NCBI GenBank assembly: GCA_964476595.1 | Contig: CAYZCL010000104.1 | Coordinates: 1-64,000, forward strand | Direction of reading: 5' to 3' | Length of the DNA: 64,000 nucleotides | Source of the DNA: JALSRD01 sp964476595 | GTDB taxonomy: Bacteria > Desulfobacterota > Desulfobacteria > Desulfobacterales > JALSRD01 | Part shown: piece after piece, positions 24,208 through 33,898 of the stretch | Layout of the letters: each line of letters opens with the position of its first letter | Position numbering within the stretch: position 1 is the first letter of the stretch | The notes under the pieces: model-generated | Database searches by the model: none | Seen by the model: the letters and a program-made list of their open reading frames with translations, nothing else | What the model was told of the DNA's origin: nothing | Position numbers and translations under genes: made by a program

Positions 24208-25233
24208 ATGAAAGCCATGATTATGGAGGAAACCCAGGACCTGTGCTGCACGTCTCACCCCCTGAAACCGGCCGAATACCCAACGCCCGAGCCCGGGGAG
24301 GGGCAGGTACTGATCAAAGTGTCCGCCTGCGGGGTCTGCCACACGGAGATCGATGTCATCGAGGGACGCACTTCGCCGCGGCTGCCGGTGGTGCCGGGCC
24401 ACCAGGTGATCGGCCGCATCGTCGCACACGGGCCCGGCGCCGGGCGCCTCGAAAAAGGCGCCCGGGTGGGTGTCGCCTGGATCTTCAAGGCTTGCGGCGA
24501 ATGCGATTTCTGCCGCAGCGGCCGGGAGAACCTGTGTGCCGACTTCACGGCCACGGGCTGCCACGCCGACGGCGGCTACGCCGAGTACATGGTGGCCTAC
24601 GAGGATTTCGTCTACCCCATTCCGGATGCCTTTTCCGACGTCAAGGCGGCGCCGCTGATGTGCGCCGGGGCCATCGGCTACCGCTCGCTGCACCTGACCG
24701 GTATCACCAACGGCTGCATCCTGGGTTTCGTGGGCTTCGGCGCCTCGGCTCACCTGGTGCTGAAAATGGCCCGCAAACGTTTTCCCGATACCGCCGTTTT
24801 CGTCTATGCGCGCAGCATAAGGGAACGGGAGTTCGCCGAGGAACTGGGGGCGGCCTGGTCGGGCGACTACAATACCGATCCCCCCGAACCGATGGACGCC
24901 GTCATCGATACGACCCCCGCCTGGCGGCCGGTTCTCAAGGCCCTGGAAGTACTCAAGCCCGGCGGACGGCTGGTCATCAATGCCGTCCGCAAGGAGGACG
25001 CCGACCGCGATCTGCTGATGGGGGTGGACTATCCGCGCCACCTGTGGATGGAAAAGGAAATCAAAAGCGTGGCCAATGTGACCCGCAGGGACGTGTCCGA
25101 GTTCCTGGAACTGGCCGCCGGGATGGACATCGACCCCGTGGTGGAGGAGTATGGCCTGATAGACGCCAATCGGGCCCTGATGGAACTCAAGACCCGCAAG
25201 ATCCACGGCGCCAAGGTGTTGGTCATGGACTGA
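24208..25233 (+). CDS. Zinc-dependent alcohol dehydrogenase family protein
   Basis: A 341-residue medium-chain dehydrogenase. Catalytic zinc ligands begin with Cys37 and His40 in CGVCHTE; the usual GHE motif reads GHQVIG, so the Glu next to the catalytic His is Gln. The structural zinc loop is complete (CGECDFCRSGRENLC). The Rossmann loop is GFVGFGASAH. The ATG at 24208 follows AAAGGGGG. It should oxidise an alcohol or reduce an aldehyde with NAD(P). A perfect 20-bp terminator follows the gene. The substrate is unknown; the DUF6125-like protein upstream gives no clear hint. Confidence 0.87.
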   Translation: MKAMIMEETQDLCCTSHPLKPAEYPTPEPGEGQVLIKVSACGVCHTEIDVIEGRTSPRLPVVPGHQVIGRIVAHGPGAGRLEKGARVGVAWIFKACGECDFCRSGRENLCADFTATGCHADGGYAEYMVAYEDFVYPIPDAFSDVKAAPLMCAGAIGYRSLHLTGITNGCILGFVGFGASAHLVLKMARKRFPDTAVFVYARSIREREFAEELGAAWSGDYNTDPPEPMDAVIDTTPAWRPVLKALEVLKPGGRLVINAVRKEDADRDLLMGVDYPRHLWMEKEIKSVANVTRRDVSEFLELAAGMDIDPVVEEYGLIDANRALMELKTRKIHGAKVLVMD

Positions 25234-25287
25234 GGCGCAAAACCCCATCCGGTTTTCACAGGTGCCCCCGGCCGGCGGTCCCGGCGG

Positions 25288-25333
25288 AAAAGAGAAAAGC
25301 CCGAAGCGGCAACGCTTCGGGCTTTTCTCTTTT
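25288..25333. terminator. Bidirectional intrinsic terminator
   Basis: A perfect 20-bp stem (25288-25307 with 25314-25333) encloses a six-base loop. The GC-rich core AGCCCGAAGC is flanked by an A-tract on one side and a T-tract on the other, so it terminates both the alcohol dehydrogenase (+) and fhs (-), whose 3' ends face each other. Confidence 0.93.
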
Positions 25334-25364
25334 TACCGGGTGACGCCGAATCGGTCTGTCGTGA

Positions 25365-27128
25365 CTAGAACAGGCCGGTGACCTTGCCGGTCTCGACGTC
25401 CACGTCGACCCGACGGAAGGCCGGGTTGGAGCCGGTGCCCGGCATCAGGCTGATGGTGCCGGCGCAGGGGCACAGGAACTTGGCGCCGGAGTAGATCAGC
25501 ACGTCACGGATGGGCAGCGTCCAGCCCTTGGGCACGCCCTTGAGCGTGGGGTCGTGGGACAGGCTCAGGTGCGTCTTGACCATCATGGTGGCATAGTCGT
25601 CGTACTTGGGATCGGCTTCCAGCATCTTGGCCTTGGCCTCGGCTTCCGGCGTCCAGGTGACACCGTCGGCGCCGTAGACCTCCTTGGCGATGATTTCCAC
25701 GCGGTCGCGCAGCTTCATCTCCAGCGGGTAGAGGAATTTGAAGTCGTTTTCCTCGTTGCAGGCGTCGATGACGGCGTCGGCGAATTCCAGTGCGCCTTCG
25801 CCGCCCAGTTCCCAGTGCTTGGACTCGGCACAGCGGGCGCCGGCTTCCTCGGCCACGCGACGCACGATCTTGCACTCCTCGTCGGTGTCGGTGTAGAAGC
25901 GGTTGATGCAGACCACCGGGTTGATGCCGGCCTTGCGGATGGTGTTGATATGGTGCACCATGTTGGCGCAGCCCTTCTCCACCAGTTCCAGGTTCTCCTT
26001 GGTGTACTCTTCAGGCATGGCGATGCCGGGCACCACCTTGGGGCCGCCGCCGTGCATCTTCAGGGCGCGGATGGTGGTGGTCAGCACGGAAACGTGCGGT
26101 TTCAGGCCGCTGAAACGGCACTTGACGTTCCAGAACTTCTCGAATCCGATGTCGGCCGCGAACCCACTCTCGGTCACGTGGTAGTCGAACAGCTTCAGTC
26201 CCACGCGGTCGGCGATGATGGAGGACTGGCCCACGGCGATGTTGGCGAAGGGGCCGGCGTGCACCATGCAGGGGTTGTACTCGGCGGTGCACATCAGGGT
26301 GGGGTTGATGGTGTTGCGCATGAAGGCCGTCATGGCGTTGCCCACTTCCAGGTCGCCGGTGGTGACGGGCTTGCCGCTCTTGTCGAAGGCCACGGTGATC
26401 TCGTTGAGGCGTTTCTTCAGATCGGCCAGGTCGCGGATGACGGCCAGGATGGCCATGCACTCGGAGCCCACCGCGATGCCGAACTTGGACTGCATGGTGA
26501 AGCCGTCGTAACGGCCGCCGAGGCCGATGACGATGTTGCGCAGGGCCTGGGCGCAGAAGTCGATGATCCACCCCATCTCCACGCGGGTGGGGTCGATGTT
26601 CAGGCGGGGCATGCCGCTCAGGCGCTGCAGCTGCTCGTCGTTGTAGTTGCGTTCGTGCTGCATGCGGGCGGTCAGCGCCACCATGGCCAGGTTGTGGGCG
26701 TTCATGATGTCGTTGATGTCGCCGGTCAGGCCCAGGGAGAACTCGGTCATGGGGATCAGCAGGGAATTTCCGCCGCCGGCCGCCGTGCCCTTGACGTTCA
26801 TCGTGGGGCCGCCCGAAGGCTGACGCAGTGCGCCGCCGACGTTGACGCCGCGCTTGCCGAGGCCTTCCATCAGGCCGCAGGAGGTGGTGCTCTTTCCCTC
26901 TCCCAGGGGCGTCGGGGTGATGGCCGTCACCTCGATGTACTTTCCGTCCGGTTTATCCTGCAGACGCTTGATGATTTTCAGAAAGTCGAGTTTGGCCAGC
27001 CTGCCCATGGGCAGGATTTCGTCTTTCTCAAGACCCAGTTTCTCTCGCCACTCGTCCGGGCTCGGCATGTTTTTTTCGGCTGCCTCGGAAATCTGCCAAT
27101 CAGCCATCTCCACAGCATTGTAAGGCAT
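25365..27128 (-). CDS. fhs: Formate--tetrahydrofolate ligase
   Basis: A 587-residue formyltetrahydrofolate synthetase, which makes 10-formyl-THF from formate, THF and ATP; it works in the methyl branch of the Wood-Ljungdahl pathway in either direction. The ATP loop TPTPLGEGKST starts near residue 71, and GGALRQPSGGPTMNVKGTAAGGG follows as the family signature (quoted partly as location). The protein is about 30 residues longer than the usual 555-560, mostly an N-terminal extension. AAAGGAGG lies before the ATG at 27128. It is monocistronic between a terminator and an AT-rich upstream region. Its presence supports an anaerobe with complete acetyl-CoA oxidation or CO2 fixation. Confidence 0.97.
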   Translation of the reverse strand: MPYNAVEMADWQISEAAEKNMPSPDEWREKLGLEKDEILPMGRLAKLDFLKIIKRLQDKPDGKYIEVTAITPTPLGEGKSTTSCGLMEGLGKRGVNVGGALRQPSGGPTMNVKGTAAGGGNSLLIPMTEFSLGLTGDINDIMNAHNLAMVALTARMQHERNYNDEQLQRLSGMPRLNIDPTRVEMGWIIDFCAQALRNIVIGLGGRYDGFTMQSKFGIAVGSECMAILAVIRDLADLKKRLNEITVAFDKSGKPVTTGDLEVGNAMTAFMRNTINPTLMCTAEYNPCMVHAGPFANIAVGQSSIIADRVGLKLFDYHVTESGFAADIGFEKFWNVKCRFSGLKPHVSVLTTTIRALKMHGGGPKVVPGIAMPEEYTKENLELVEKGCANMVHHINTIRKAGINPVVCINRFYTDTDEECKIVRRVAEEAGARCAESKHWELGGEGALEFADAVIDACNEENDFKFLYPLEMKLRDRVEIIAKEVYGADGVTWTPEAEAKAKMLEADPKYDDYATMMVKTHLSLSHDPTLKGVPKGWTLPIRDVLIYSGAKFLCPCAGTISLMPGTGSNPAFRRVDVDVETGKVTGLF

Positions 27129-27261
27129 GGACCCATTCCTCCTTTTATTAGATTGAGATTAACATCGCTGAAAAACGCCCTATCCTCTTTTCAGAGCCGT
27201 CGTCCCCGGCTCTGGTGCATACCACGCAGCAAAACCCCCTCGGTTCGGCCTTAGGCCAGAA

Positions 27262-27304
27262 ATTATAAGACATAACCAATAACACGGGAATCTGATTTTA
27301 TCAA
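27262..27304 (-). promoter_or_regulatory. AT-rich promoter region of fhs
   Basis: The minus strand has TTGATA (27304-27299) followed 17 bp later by TATTGG, and a perfect TATAAT further down (27267-27262) lacking a good -35. This is one of the few AT-rich spots in the window and lies 134-176 bp upstream of fhs. The exact start cannot be decided. Confidence 0.35.
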
Positions 27305-27372
27305 GAAAATATACACCGTTTTTGGGCTGCGGGAGGTGCGCGCCGCCGGAGTCGCCCCCGCCGCTGCCGGGG

Positions 27373-29382
27373 TCAGGTGTCCCGGCCGGTTCCCGCAACG
27401 TTTTCCATTCCCACCATGTTGTAGTAGACCCCCCGCCGGTCGAACAGCTCGCGGTGGCTGCCGGATTCCACGACGCGTCCGCGGTGCAGCACCACGATGA
27501 GGTCGGCCCGGCGGGCGGTGGCCAGGCGATGGGCGACCACGAAGGCCGTGCGCCGCATCGTCAGGACCTCCATGGCCTGCTGCACCAGCGCCTCGGTGTG
27601 GGAGTCGACGTAGGAGGTGGCCTCGTCCAGGATGATCAGGTCGGGATCACGCGCCAGGGCCCTGGCGATGGAAATCAGCTGGCGCTCGCCGCTGGAGAGG
27701 CCGGCGCCCCCGCCGGAAAGGGGTGTGTCCAGCCCCCGGGGCAGCCGCCGGACCAGTTGCGTACAGTTGGCGTCCCTCAGCACGCGCGCCAGCTGCTCTT
27801 CGGACAGGTCAGGGTTCCCCGCCAGGATGTTGTCGCGCACGGTGCCCGAGAACAGGAAGGGGTCTTGGGCCACCAGGGCCATGCGGGCGCGCAGGGCGCG
27901 CGGCGGGATGTCGCGGATGTCGCGGCCGTTGATCAGGATGCGGCCGCCGTCCGCATCGTAGAAACGCGCCAGCAGGTGCACCAGCGTGGTTTTTCCCGAA
28001 CCGGTGGCGCCCACCAGCGCGACGCTCTGGCCCCGGCGAACCTCCAAGGAAATGTCCCGCAGTACGGGTTCCCGGGGGTTGTAGGCGAAGCAGACGCCGT
28101 GGAAGGCCACGGTTTCGATGGGCTCCGCCGCCGGCGGGAGGGCGCCCGCCGGCGGCGGAGCGGTGCCGTCGTATTCGTCGCTGTCCAGGATCAGGAATAT
28201 GCGCTCGGCCGAGGACAGGGCGTTCTGCAGCAGGTTGTACTTGTCGGCCAGGTCGCGGATGGGCCGGAAGAACATGCGGATGTAGGACAGGAAGGCCACC
28301 AGGCTTCCCAGGGTCAGCGAACCCGACAGCACCTCACGGCCCCCGAAGTAGATCAGCACGGCCACCATGGTCGTGCCCAGGAATTCGATGAAGGGCAGAA
28401 AGAGCCCCAGTACATGAATCTGGCGCATGCCGGCCCGGTAGACTTCCCGGTTCAGGGCCGCGAAGCGGCGATAGTTGGCGGCTTCCTGCGCGAACAGCTG
28501 GATCACGCGGATGCCCCCGATGGTTTCGGCGAAACGCGTGTTGATCTCGGCGATCTTCAGGCGCAGGGTGCGGAAAGCCTCCCGTACGCGCCCCGCGAAC
28601 AGCGCGGCCGCGTAAATCACCAGCGGGATCGCGGCGAAGGTGACCAGCGCCAGCCTGACGTTCAGGAACAGCAGTACGCCGGCGATGCCCGTCAGCAGCA
28701 GCAGGTCCTTGAAGATGGTGGAGATAAACGAGGTAAAGAACTCGTGCATGTTCTGAACGTCGTTGGTGACGCGTGTGGTCAGGCGCCCCACCGGCTGCCG
28801 GTTGAAAAAGGAGACCGACAGGTTTTCCAGGTGCCGGAAGAGGGTCATGCGCAGGTCGTGCATGATCATGTGACCGGCATACTCCATGATCACCTTCTGC
28901 AGGAAATTGAGAGCGAACCCCGCCGCGATGAGGGCCAGGAAGACCAGCGTGATGTGCAGCAGCCCCTCGAGGCGCGGCCGCTGAAGGGCCTCGGCATCCC
29001 CGGCGGCGAGGGCGGACAGGTTTCGCGGCGCGATGCGCGCCTGCCGGCCGGAAACCGAAAAAAGGTGCGGTTGGCGGGACACGACCTCGCGTACCGCCGG
29101 CCGCTCGAGGGAAAAAACCGCCTCCGCGGGGCCGCGGCCTGCGGAAACCCTCCGGGAGGCGGCAAGCTGATCTGTCCGCGGAACGATATAGCGGTCGATG
29201 GCCCTGCGGGTCACCAGCGGCAGGGCCAGGTCCACCAGCGTGATCAGCACCACCAGGGCGACGGACAGGGCCAGCAGCGCACCCTGGGGGCGCAGCAGCG
29301 GCGCCAGGCGTCGCATCAGGTGCAGGTCGCGGGGGCGCCCTGCCAGGTCCGTCTCCTCGAAATGGCCGAATTCACTCCTCAT
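27373..29382 (-). CDS. ABC exporter half-transporter, catalytic subunit
   Basis: A 669-residue fusion of a six-helix type IV ABC exporter domain (about residues 30-350) and a nucleotide-binding domain (about 400-640) with Walker A GATGSGKTT and Walker B LIILDEATS, including the catalytic Glu. Its signature is LSSGERQ. The extracellular region between helices 1 and 2 is enlarged by about 50 residues. The start at 29382 (GGAGA upstream) overlaps the end of the partner gene by 11 bases. The partner has a degenerate Walker B, so the pair forms a heterodimer with one consensus and one degenerate ATP site, as in BmrCD or TM287/288. It probably exports a lipid, drug or peptide. Confidence 0.9.
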   Translation of the reverse strand: MRSEFGHFEETDLAGRPRDLHLMRRLAPLLRPQGALLALSVALVVLITLVDLALPLVTRRAIDRYIVPRTDQLAASRRVSAGRGPAEAVFSLERPAVREVVSRQPHLFSVSGRQARIAPRNLSALAAGDAEALQRPRLEGLLHITLVFLALIAAGFALNFLQKVIMEYAGHMIMHDLRMTLFRHLENLSVSFFNRQPVGRLTTRVTNDVQNMHEFFTSFISTIFKDLLLLTGIAGVLLFLNVRLALVTFAAIPLVIYAAALFAGRVREAFRTLRLKIAEINTRFAETIGGIRVIQLFAQEAANYRRFAALNREVYRAGMRQIHVLGLFLPFIEFLGTTMVAVLIYFGGREVLSGSLTLGSLVAFLSYIRMFFRPIRDLADKYNLLQNALSSAERIFLILDSDEYDGTAPPPAGALPPAAEPIETVAFHGVCFAYNPREPVLRDISLEVRRGQSVALVGATGSGKTTLVHLLARFYDADGGRILINGRDIRDIPPRALRARMALVAQDPFLFSGTVRDNILAGNPDLSEEQLARVLRDANCTQLVRRLPRGLDTPLSGGGAGLSSGERQLISIARALARDPDLIILDEATSYVDSHTEALVQQAMEVLTMRRTAFVVAHRLATARRADLIVVLHRGRVVESGSHRELFDRRGVYYNMVGMENVAGTGRDT

Positions 29383-31147
29383 CGAGTTCTCCACGTACCT
29401 TCTGAAGGTGGTACATGCGGCTGTAGTAGCCGCCGGCGCGCACGAGTTCGCGGTGGCTGCCGCGTTCCACGATGCGGCCGCCGTGCAGCGACAGAATGCG
29501 GTCGGCGTGGCGCAGGGCCGACAGGCGGTGGGAGGCGATCAGCACCGTGCGGTGCCCCTGCAGGGAGCGTACGTAGGCCATGATGCGGTTGCCGGTCTCG
29601 ACGTCCACCTGGCTGACGGGGTCGTCGAGGATCAGGACCGGCCGGTCCTGGAGAAAGGCGCGCGCCAGGGCGATGCGCTGCTTCTGGCCGCCGGACAGGA
29701 TGACCCCCTTTTCCCCCACCACGGTGTCGAAGCCCTGCGGGAAAGAGACGATGGTGTCATACACGGCGGCGTGTCGGGCGGCCTCTTCCAGATCCCGCGG
29801 AGAAACATCGGGGTTGCCCAGGGTGATGTTTTCCCGGACGGTGCCGGCGAACAGGAACGGTTCCTGGGGCACCCAGGCCACCGTCGCGCGCAGGCTCTCG
29901 AGCCGCAGCCGCCGCACGTCGCGGCCGTCCAGGAGGATGCGTCCGCGGTCTGGGTCGTAGAGCCGGGGAATCAGGTTGAGCAGGGTGGTCTTGCCGCTTC
30001 CCGGCGGGCCCACCAGGCCCAGCACCCGGCCGGCGGCGAGGGTGAAATCGATGTCCCGCAGGGCCGCCCGCTGCGTGCCGGGATAGGTGAAGCGCACCGC
30101 TTCGAAGGCGATGTCCCCCCGCACGCCGGAGACCGCCGCGGCACCCGGGGCATCGCAGATGGCGGGGCGGGTCTGCAGGATGGCGTCGATGCGTTCCAGC
30201 GAGGCGCGTCCCCGCTGGATCAGGTTGGTGACCCAGCCCAGGGCCATCATGGGCCAGGTCAGGAGGCTCAGGTAGTAGATGAAGGCCACGAAGTCGCCCG
30301 GGGTGATGGCGCCCAGGATGGTCATGCGTCCGCCGAAGTAGAGCACGATGGCCAGGCTCAGGTTGGTGAAGAAGAGCATCATGGGAAAAAAGAGCCCCAC
30401 CGTCCGGACCAGCTTCAGGTTCTCCCGCACGTAGGCCTGCGATTGCCGCGAGACCTCCTCGGCGGCCGGTGTTTCACAGGTGTAGGCCTTGATGATGCGA
30501 ATGCCGGCGAAGCGCTCGCGCACGGTTTCGGTCAGCTCGGCGAACACGCGCTGGACGCTGCGGTAGTGGCGGTGCATGCGCCGGCTGAGCAGCCGCGTGC
30601 CCAAGGCGATGCACGGCATGGGGATCAGCACCAGGGCCGTCAGGCGCGGGTCGATGTAGGCCATGAAGGCCACCGCGGCCAGTCCCAGCACCAGGGCGTC
30701 GTTGAGTGCCACCAGGCCCATGCCGGCGGCCATGCGCACCTGTTTGATGTCGTTGGTGGCGTGGGCCATCAGTTCGCCGGCCGGCACGCGGTCGAAATAC
30801 GCGGCCGACAGGCCTTGGATGTGGTCGAAGAGCCGGTTCCGCAGGCCTTCCTCCACCCGCCGCGAGGTGCCCAGCAGCAGGCGGCGCCAGATGTAGCGGA
30901 AGACCCCGATCAGCAGGGCCATGCCGGCGATGGCCAGGGCGTAGCGCAGCAGGTCGGGGGCCGTGGCGCGCAGGGTGGTGAGGTCGTCGACGGCGTGCTT
31001 GATGAAGCGCGGAATGAACAGCTGCAGGAAATCCACCGTGGCCAGGGACAGCAGACCGGCGGCGATGGCGCCGGCGCGCTGCCGGAAATAGGGCAGCACC
31101 AGCCGGAGGGGCTTTTTGACAGACGGCTTGTCCTGCGCGGGTGACAT
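29372..31147 (-). CDS. ABC exporter half-transporter, degenerate-site subunit
   Basis: A 591-residue half-transporter with six membrane helices (about residues 25-320) and a nucleotide-binding domain with Walker A GPPGSGKTT, signature LSGGQKQ and Walker B LILDDPVSQ. The residue after the Walker B Asp is Asp, not the catalytic Glu; this marks the non-hydrolytic member of a heterodimeric exporter. The ATG at 31147 follows AGGAG at a rather long spacing; a GTG at 31183 is a less likely start. It is the first gene of the pair, divergent from the RNase II-family gene. No substrate clue is given by the neighbours. Confidence 0.9.
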   Translation of the reverse strand: MSPAQDKPSVKKPLRLVLPYFRQRAGAIAAGLLSLATVDFLQLFIPRFIKHAVDDLTTLRATAPDLLRYALAIAGMALLIGVFRYIWRRLLLGTSRRVEEGLRNRLFDHIQGLSAAYFDRVPAGELMAHATNDIKQVRMAAGMGLVALNDALVLGLAAVAFMAYIDPRLTALVLIPMPCIALGTRLLSRRMHRHYRSVQRVFAELTETVRERFAGIRIIKAYTCETPAAEEVSRQSQAYVRENLKLVRTVGLFFPMMLFFTNLSLAIVLYFGGRMTILGAITPGDFVAFIYYLSLLTWPMMALGWVTNLIQRGRASLERIDAILQTRPAICDAPGAAAVSGVRGDIAFEAVRFTYPGTQRAALRDIDFTLAAGRVLGLVGPPGSGKTTLLNLIPRLYDPDRGRILLDGRDVRRLRLESLRATVAWVPQEPFLFAGTVRENITLGNPDVSPRDLEEAARHAAVYDTIVSFPQGFDTVVGEKGVILSGGQKQRIALARAFLQDRPVLILDDPVSQVDVETGNRIMAYVRSLQGHRTVLIASHRLSALRHADRILSLHGGRIVERGSHRELVRAGGYYSRMYHLQKVRGELDEE

Positions 31148-31306
31148 GGTCGGATGGCGCTCCTGAACTGAAATGGGAGACACAGGCTACCATCTTTTTC
31201 AAGGGCGGTTCAACAGGAATGTGCCCGATCGCTACCCGGGGCCGCCGAACCGGGAGGCGCCGCGCTCGATTGACTTTGAGGGGGGGCGTTGGTAAGGTGT
31301 CTGCCC

Positions 31307-33310
31307 ATGAAATCCGGAACCGTGGTCGAATTCATCGACCGGGAAAAGATCACCTGCGCCGTCATCCAGGAAGTCAAGCAGCGGCGGGTGCGCCTGCTGA
31401 CCCAGAACAACCGCGAGGTCAAGATATCCGCCGCCCGCTTGGCCGAATACGGCGACCTGTGCCTGGACCTGGGCATGGGCCGCGACCGGCTGGTGGAGGC
31501 CCTGCGCGAAATTTCGCGCAGGCGGGACGAACTGGCCGCCGGCATCGACATCCGCGAGCTGTGGGAGGTGCTCAACAGCGAACAGGAGTGGATCGACCTG
31601 GAGACCATGACGGCTTTCTGCTTTCCGGAGAACGTCAACGGCGACCACGCCTCGGCCGTCATGCGGGCCTTTTTCCGCAACCGGCGCTACTTCAAGTTCA
31701 GCCCCGAGGGATTTTTCCCGTACACGCCCGAAGAGGTGGCGCGCAAAATCGCCCAGGAGCGCGAGGCCGCCCGGCGGCGGCGCATCGTCGAAGGCGCCTC
31801 GCGCTGGGTCAAGGAGGTGCTCGACGGCGGCGGCGGCCCCCCGCCCGCCGAACTTTCGGAGGAGCAGTCGGAATACGTCGATATCCTCAAGTCCTATTTC
31901 CTCTTCGAGGACCGGAGTCCCCACCGTGACGTGGGCCGGGCCGTTTTGAAGAAAGCCGGCGTCAAGTCGGTGGACATGCTTTTCGATTTCTTCGTGAAGC
32001 TGGGGGTTTTCTCGGAGGACGAGAACATCGACCTGTACCGGCTGGAGATCCCCATGACGTTTCCTCCCGACGTGCTGCGGGAAACCGAGGCCCTCACGGA
32101 ACGCACGGCGGCCGACGCCGACGACGGGCAGCGGCGCGACCTGACCGGCCTGGAGGTGATGACCATCGACGGCCAGGGCACCCAGGATTTCGACGACGCC
32201 CTGAGCATCGAGGACCTGGGGGACCGCTACCGCGTCGGGGTGCACATCGTCGATGTGGCCCGCTATGTCAAGCCGGGAAGCGCCATCGACCGCGAGGCCC
32301 TGCGCCGGGCCAGTTCCATCTACATGCCGGACCTGAAGATCCCCATGCTGCCCCCGGCGCTGGCCGAGGGGCACTGCAGCCTGGTGGCGGGTCGGCGACG
32401 CCCGGCCATCAGCATCCTGATGCTGGTCTCCAAGCCGCCGTCCGCGCAGATCCTCGGCTCCGAGATCGTTCCCAGCGTCATCGAAGTCCGGCGCCAGTTG
32501 ACCTATTTCGAGGCCAACCAGCTGATGGCCGAGGAACCGGGACTGGCCGTGCTGGCCGAAGTGGCCGCGGCTTTCCAGCGCCGCCGCCTGGACGAGGGGG
32601 CCGTGCAGATCAACCTGCCCGAGATCAACGTGTGGCTCGACGACCAGGGCCGCGTGAACGTCTCGCGGGGGAACCGCGAGAGCCCGGCGCGGATGCTGGT
32701 CTCCGAACTGATGATCATGGCCAACTGGCTCATGGCGCGCGCCCTGACCGACCACGGCATCCCGGCCGTCTTCCGCTCCCAGCCCGAACCGCGCGAGCGC
32801 CTCTACCGCGGGGCCGAAGGCACCCTCTTTCAGAACTGGATGCAGCGGCGGCTGGTGAGCCGCTTCGTGCTGGGGCACGAGGCCGAGAGCCACTCGGGAC
32901 TGGGCCTGGACGCATACGTGACGGCCACTTCTCCCATCCGCAAGTACTTCGACCTGCTCACCCAGCGCCAGGTGCGCGCCATGCTGGGCCTGGAGGCGCC
33001 CAGCAGCGCCGACGAGATCGACCGTATGATCCAGTTGCTGGAGGAGCCCATGGCCAACGTGGGCCGTATCCAGTTCCGGCGCAACCGCTACTGGCTGCTG
33101 AAATACCTGGAGGGAATGGTGGGCCGGCGCCTGGAGGGGGTCGTGCTCTACAAGAAGCGCCACGGCTACCAGGTCCTGCTGGTGGACTACATGCTGGAGG
33201 CCACCCTGCCGATTCCGGGCGGCTTCGAGCTGAAGCCCGAGGACCTGGTGCAGGTCACCCTGCAGCAGGTCAACGCCCGCCGCGACACCCTGTCGGTGTT
33301 TCTGTCCTGA
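31307..33310 (+). CDS. RNase II/RNase R family exoribonuclease
   Basis: A 667-residue protein with an RNB catalytic domain (about residues 280-580). The metal-binding acidic motif DGQGTQDFDDALSI is intact, and SELMIMANW and TSPIRKYFD are present, so 3'-5' hydrolytic activity is expected. The N-terminal 270 residues differ from classical RNase II cold-shock domains, and only one short basic C-terminal OB-like region follows. GGTAAGG precedes the ATG at 31307. It is monocistronic, divergent from the ABC exporter and convergent with rseC. Likely job: mRNA turnover or stable-RNA processing. Confidence 0.88.
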   Translation: MKSGTVVEFIDREKITCAVIQEVKQRRVRLLTQNNREVKISAARLAEYGDLCLDLGMGRDRLVEALREISRRRDELAAGIDIRELWEVLNSEQEWIDLETMTAFCFPENVNGDHASAVMRAFFRNRRYFKFSPEGFFPYTPEEVARKIAQEREAARRRRIVEGASRWVKEVLDGGGGPPPAELSEEQSEYVDILKSYFLFEDRSPHRDVGRAVLKKAGVKSVDMLFDFFVKLGVFSEDENIDLYRLEIPMTFPPDVLRETEALTERTAADADDGQRRDLTGLEVMTIDGQGTQDFDDALSIEDLGDRYRVGVHIVDVARYVKPGSAIDREALRRASSIYMPDLKIPMLPPALAEGHCSLVAGRRRPAISILMLVSKPPSAQILGSEIVPSVIEVRRQLTYFEANQLMAEEPGLAVLAEVAAAFQRRRLDEGAVQINLPEINVWLDDQGRVNVSRGNRESPARMLVSELMIMANWLMARALTDHGIPAVFRSQPEPRERLYRGAEGTLFQNWMQRRLVSRFVLGHEAESHSGLGLDAYVTATSPIRKYFDLLTQRQVRAMLGLEAPSSADEIDRMIQLLEEPMANVGRIQFRRNRYWLLKYLEGMVGRRLEGVVLYKKRHGYQVLLVDYMLEATLPIPGGFELKPEDLVQVTLQQVNARRDTLSVFLS

Positions 33311-33395
33311 AGGACAGGCTGCCCGCCGTCCGTCGCCAGGTGTCAGCCGCTTGTTTTCCCCGAGACCGACCCCTGAAACCGGGGCCCGTAAATCC

Positions 33396-33875
33396 TCATT
33401 GCGGCCACGGAGCGTTCTCTGTCTCGGCGGGGGGCGGCGCGTGTGTCTCCTGCCGGATGACGCGCACGATCTTGGGACGGTAGGCGGACTTGCGGGCCAT
33501 CTTGTTGCCGCGGACCTTGACGAAGGCCACGGCCGCGAAGAGAAAGGCGAAGGCGAAGAGGGCCGAGAGCACCGAGGGGTTCACCTGGAAACGGGGCGCT
33601 AGGTTCTGGCCGATGACGGCGCCCACGATCATCCACAGGATGGGAAAGACGTAGAGCAGGAAGGTGGCCTTGAGCAGGGAGGCGGTCTCGAAGCTGATGA
33701 CCACGCGGTCGCCGCTGCGGGCATTGGCCAGGTTGATGGCCTCCACCCGCATCTCCTTTCCCTGGCTCTGGCAGGAGTCTTTGGCGCTGCAGTGCTTGCA
33801 GGCGCTGTTCTGCGTCGTTTTGACCCACGCCGTGCGGGCGCGCACGGCGGTGACGATTCCCTCTTCGGTGGCCAT
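33396..33875 (-). CDS. rseC: RseC/MucC family membrane protein
   Basis: A 159-residue inner-membrane protein. The N-terminal region has four cysteines in a C-x2-C-x5-C arrangement plus context (ACKHCSAKDSC), as in RseC, followed by two membrane helices at about 68-90 and 100-120 and a basic C-terminus. RseC works with Rsx/Rnf electron-transfer proteins in reducing SoxR in enterics; here it lies 23 bp downstream of an RnfB-like gene in the same operon, so a link to that redox protein is likely. Confidence 0.85.
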   Translation of the reverse strand: MATEEGIVTAVRARTAWVKTTQNSACKHCSAKDSCQSQGKEMRVEAINLANARSGDRVVISFETASLLKATFLLYVFPILWMIVGAVIGQNLAPRFQVNPSVLSALFAFAFLFAAVAFVKVRGNKMARKSAYRPKIVRVIRQETHAPPPAETENAPWPQ

Positions 33876-33898
33876 GGGGACGCCCTATCCGTCTGCGT

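Noticed and set aside
27322..31144. Two long plus-strand frames (753 and 648 codons) opposite the ABC exporter genes.
   Set aside because: Both are antisense to genes with intact Walker and signature motifs; their composition is Gly/Gln/His/Asp rich and motif-free.
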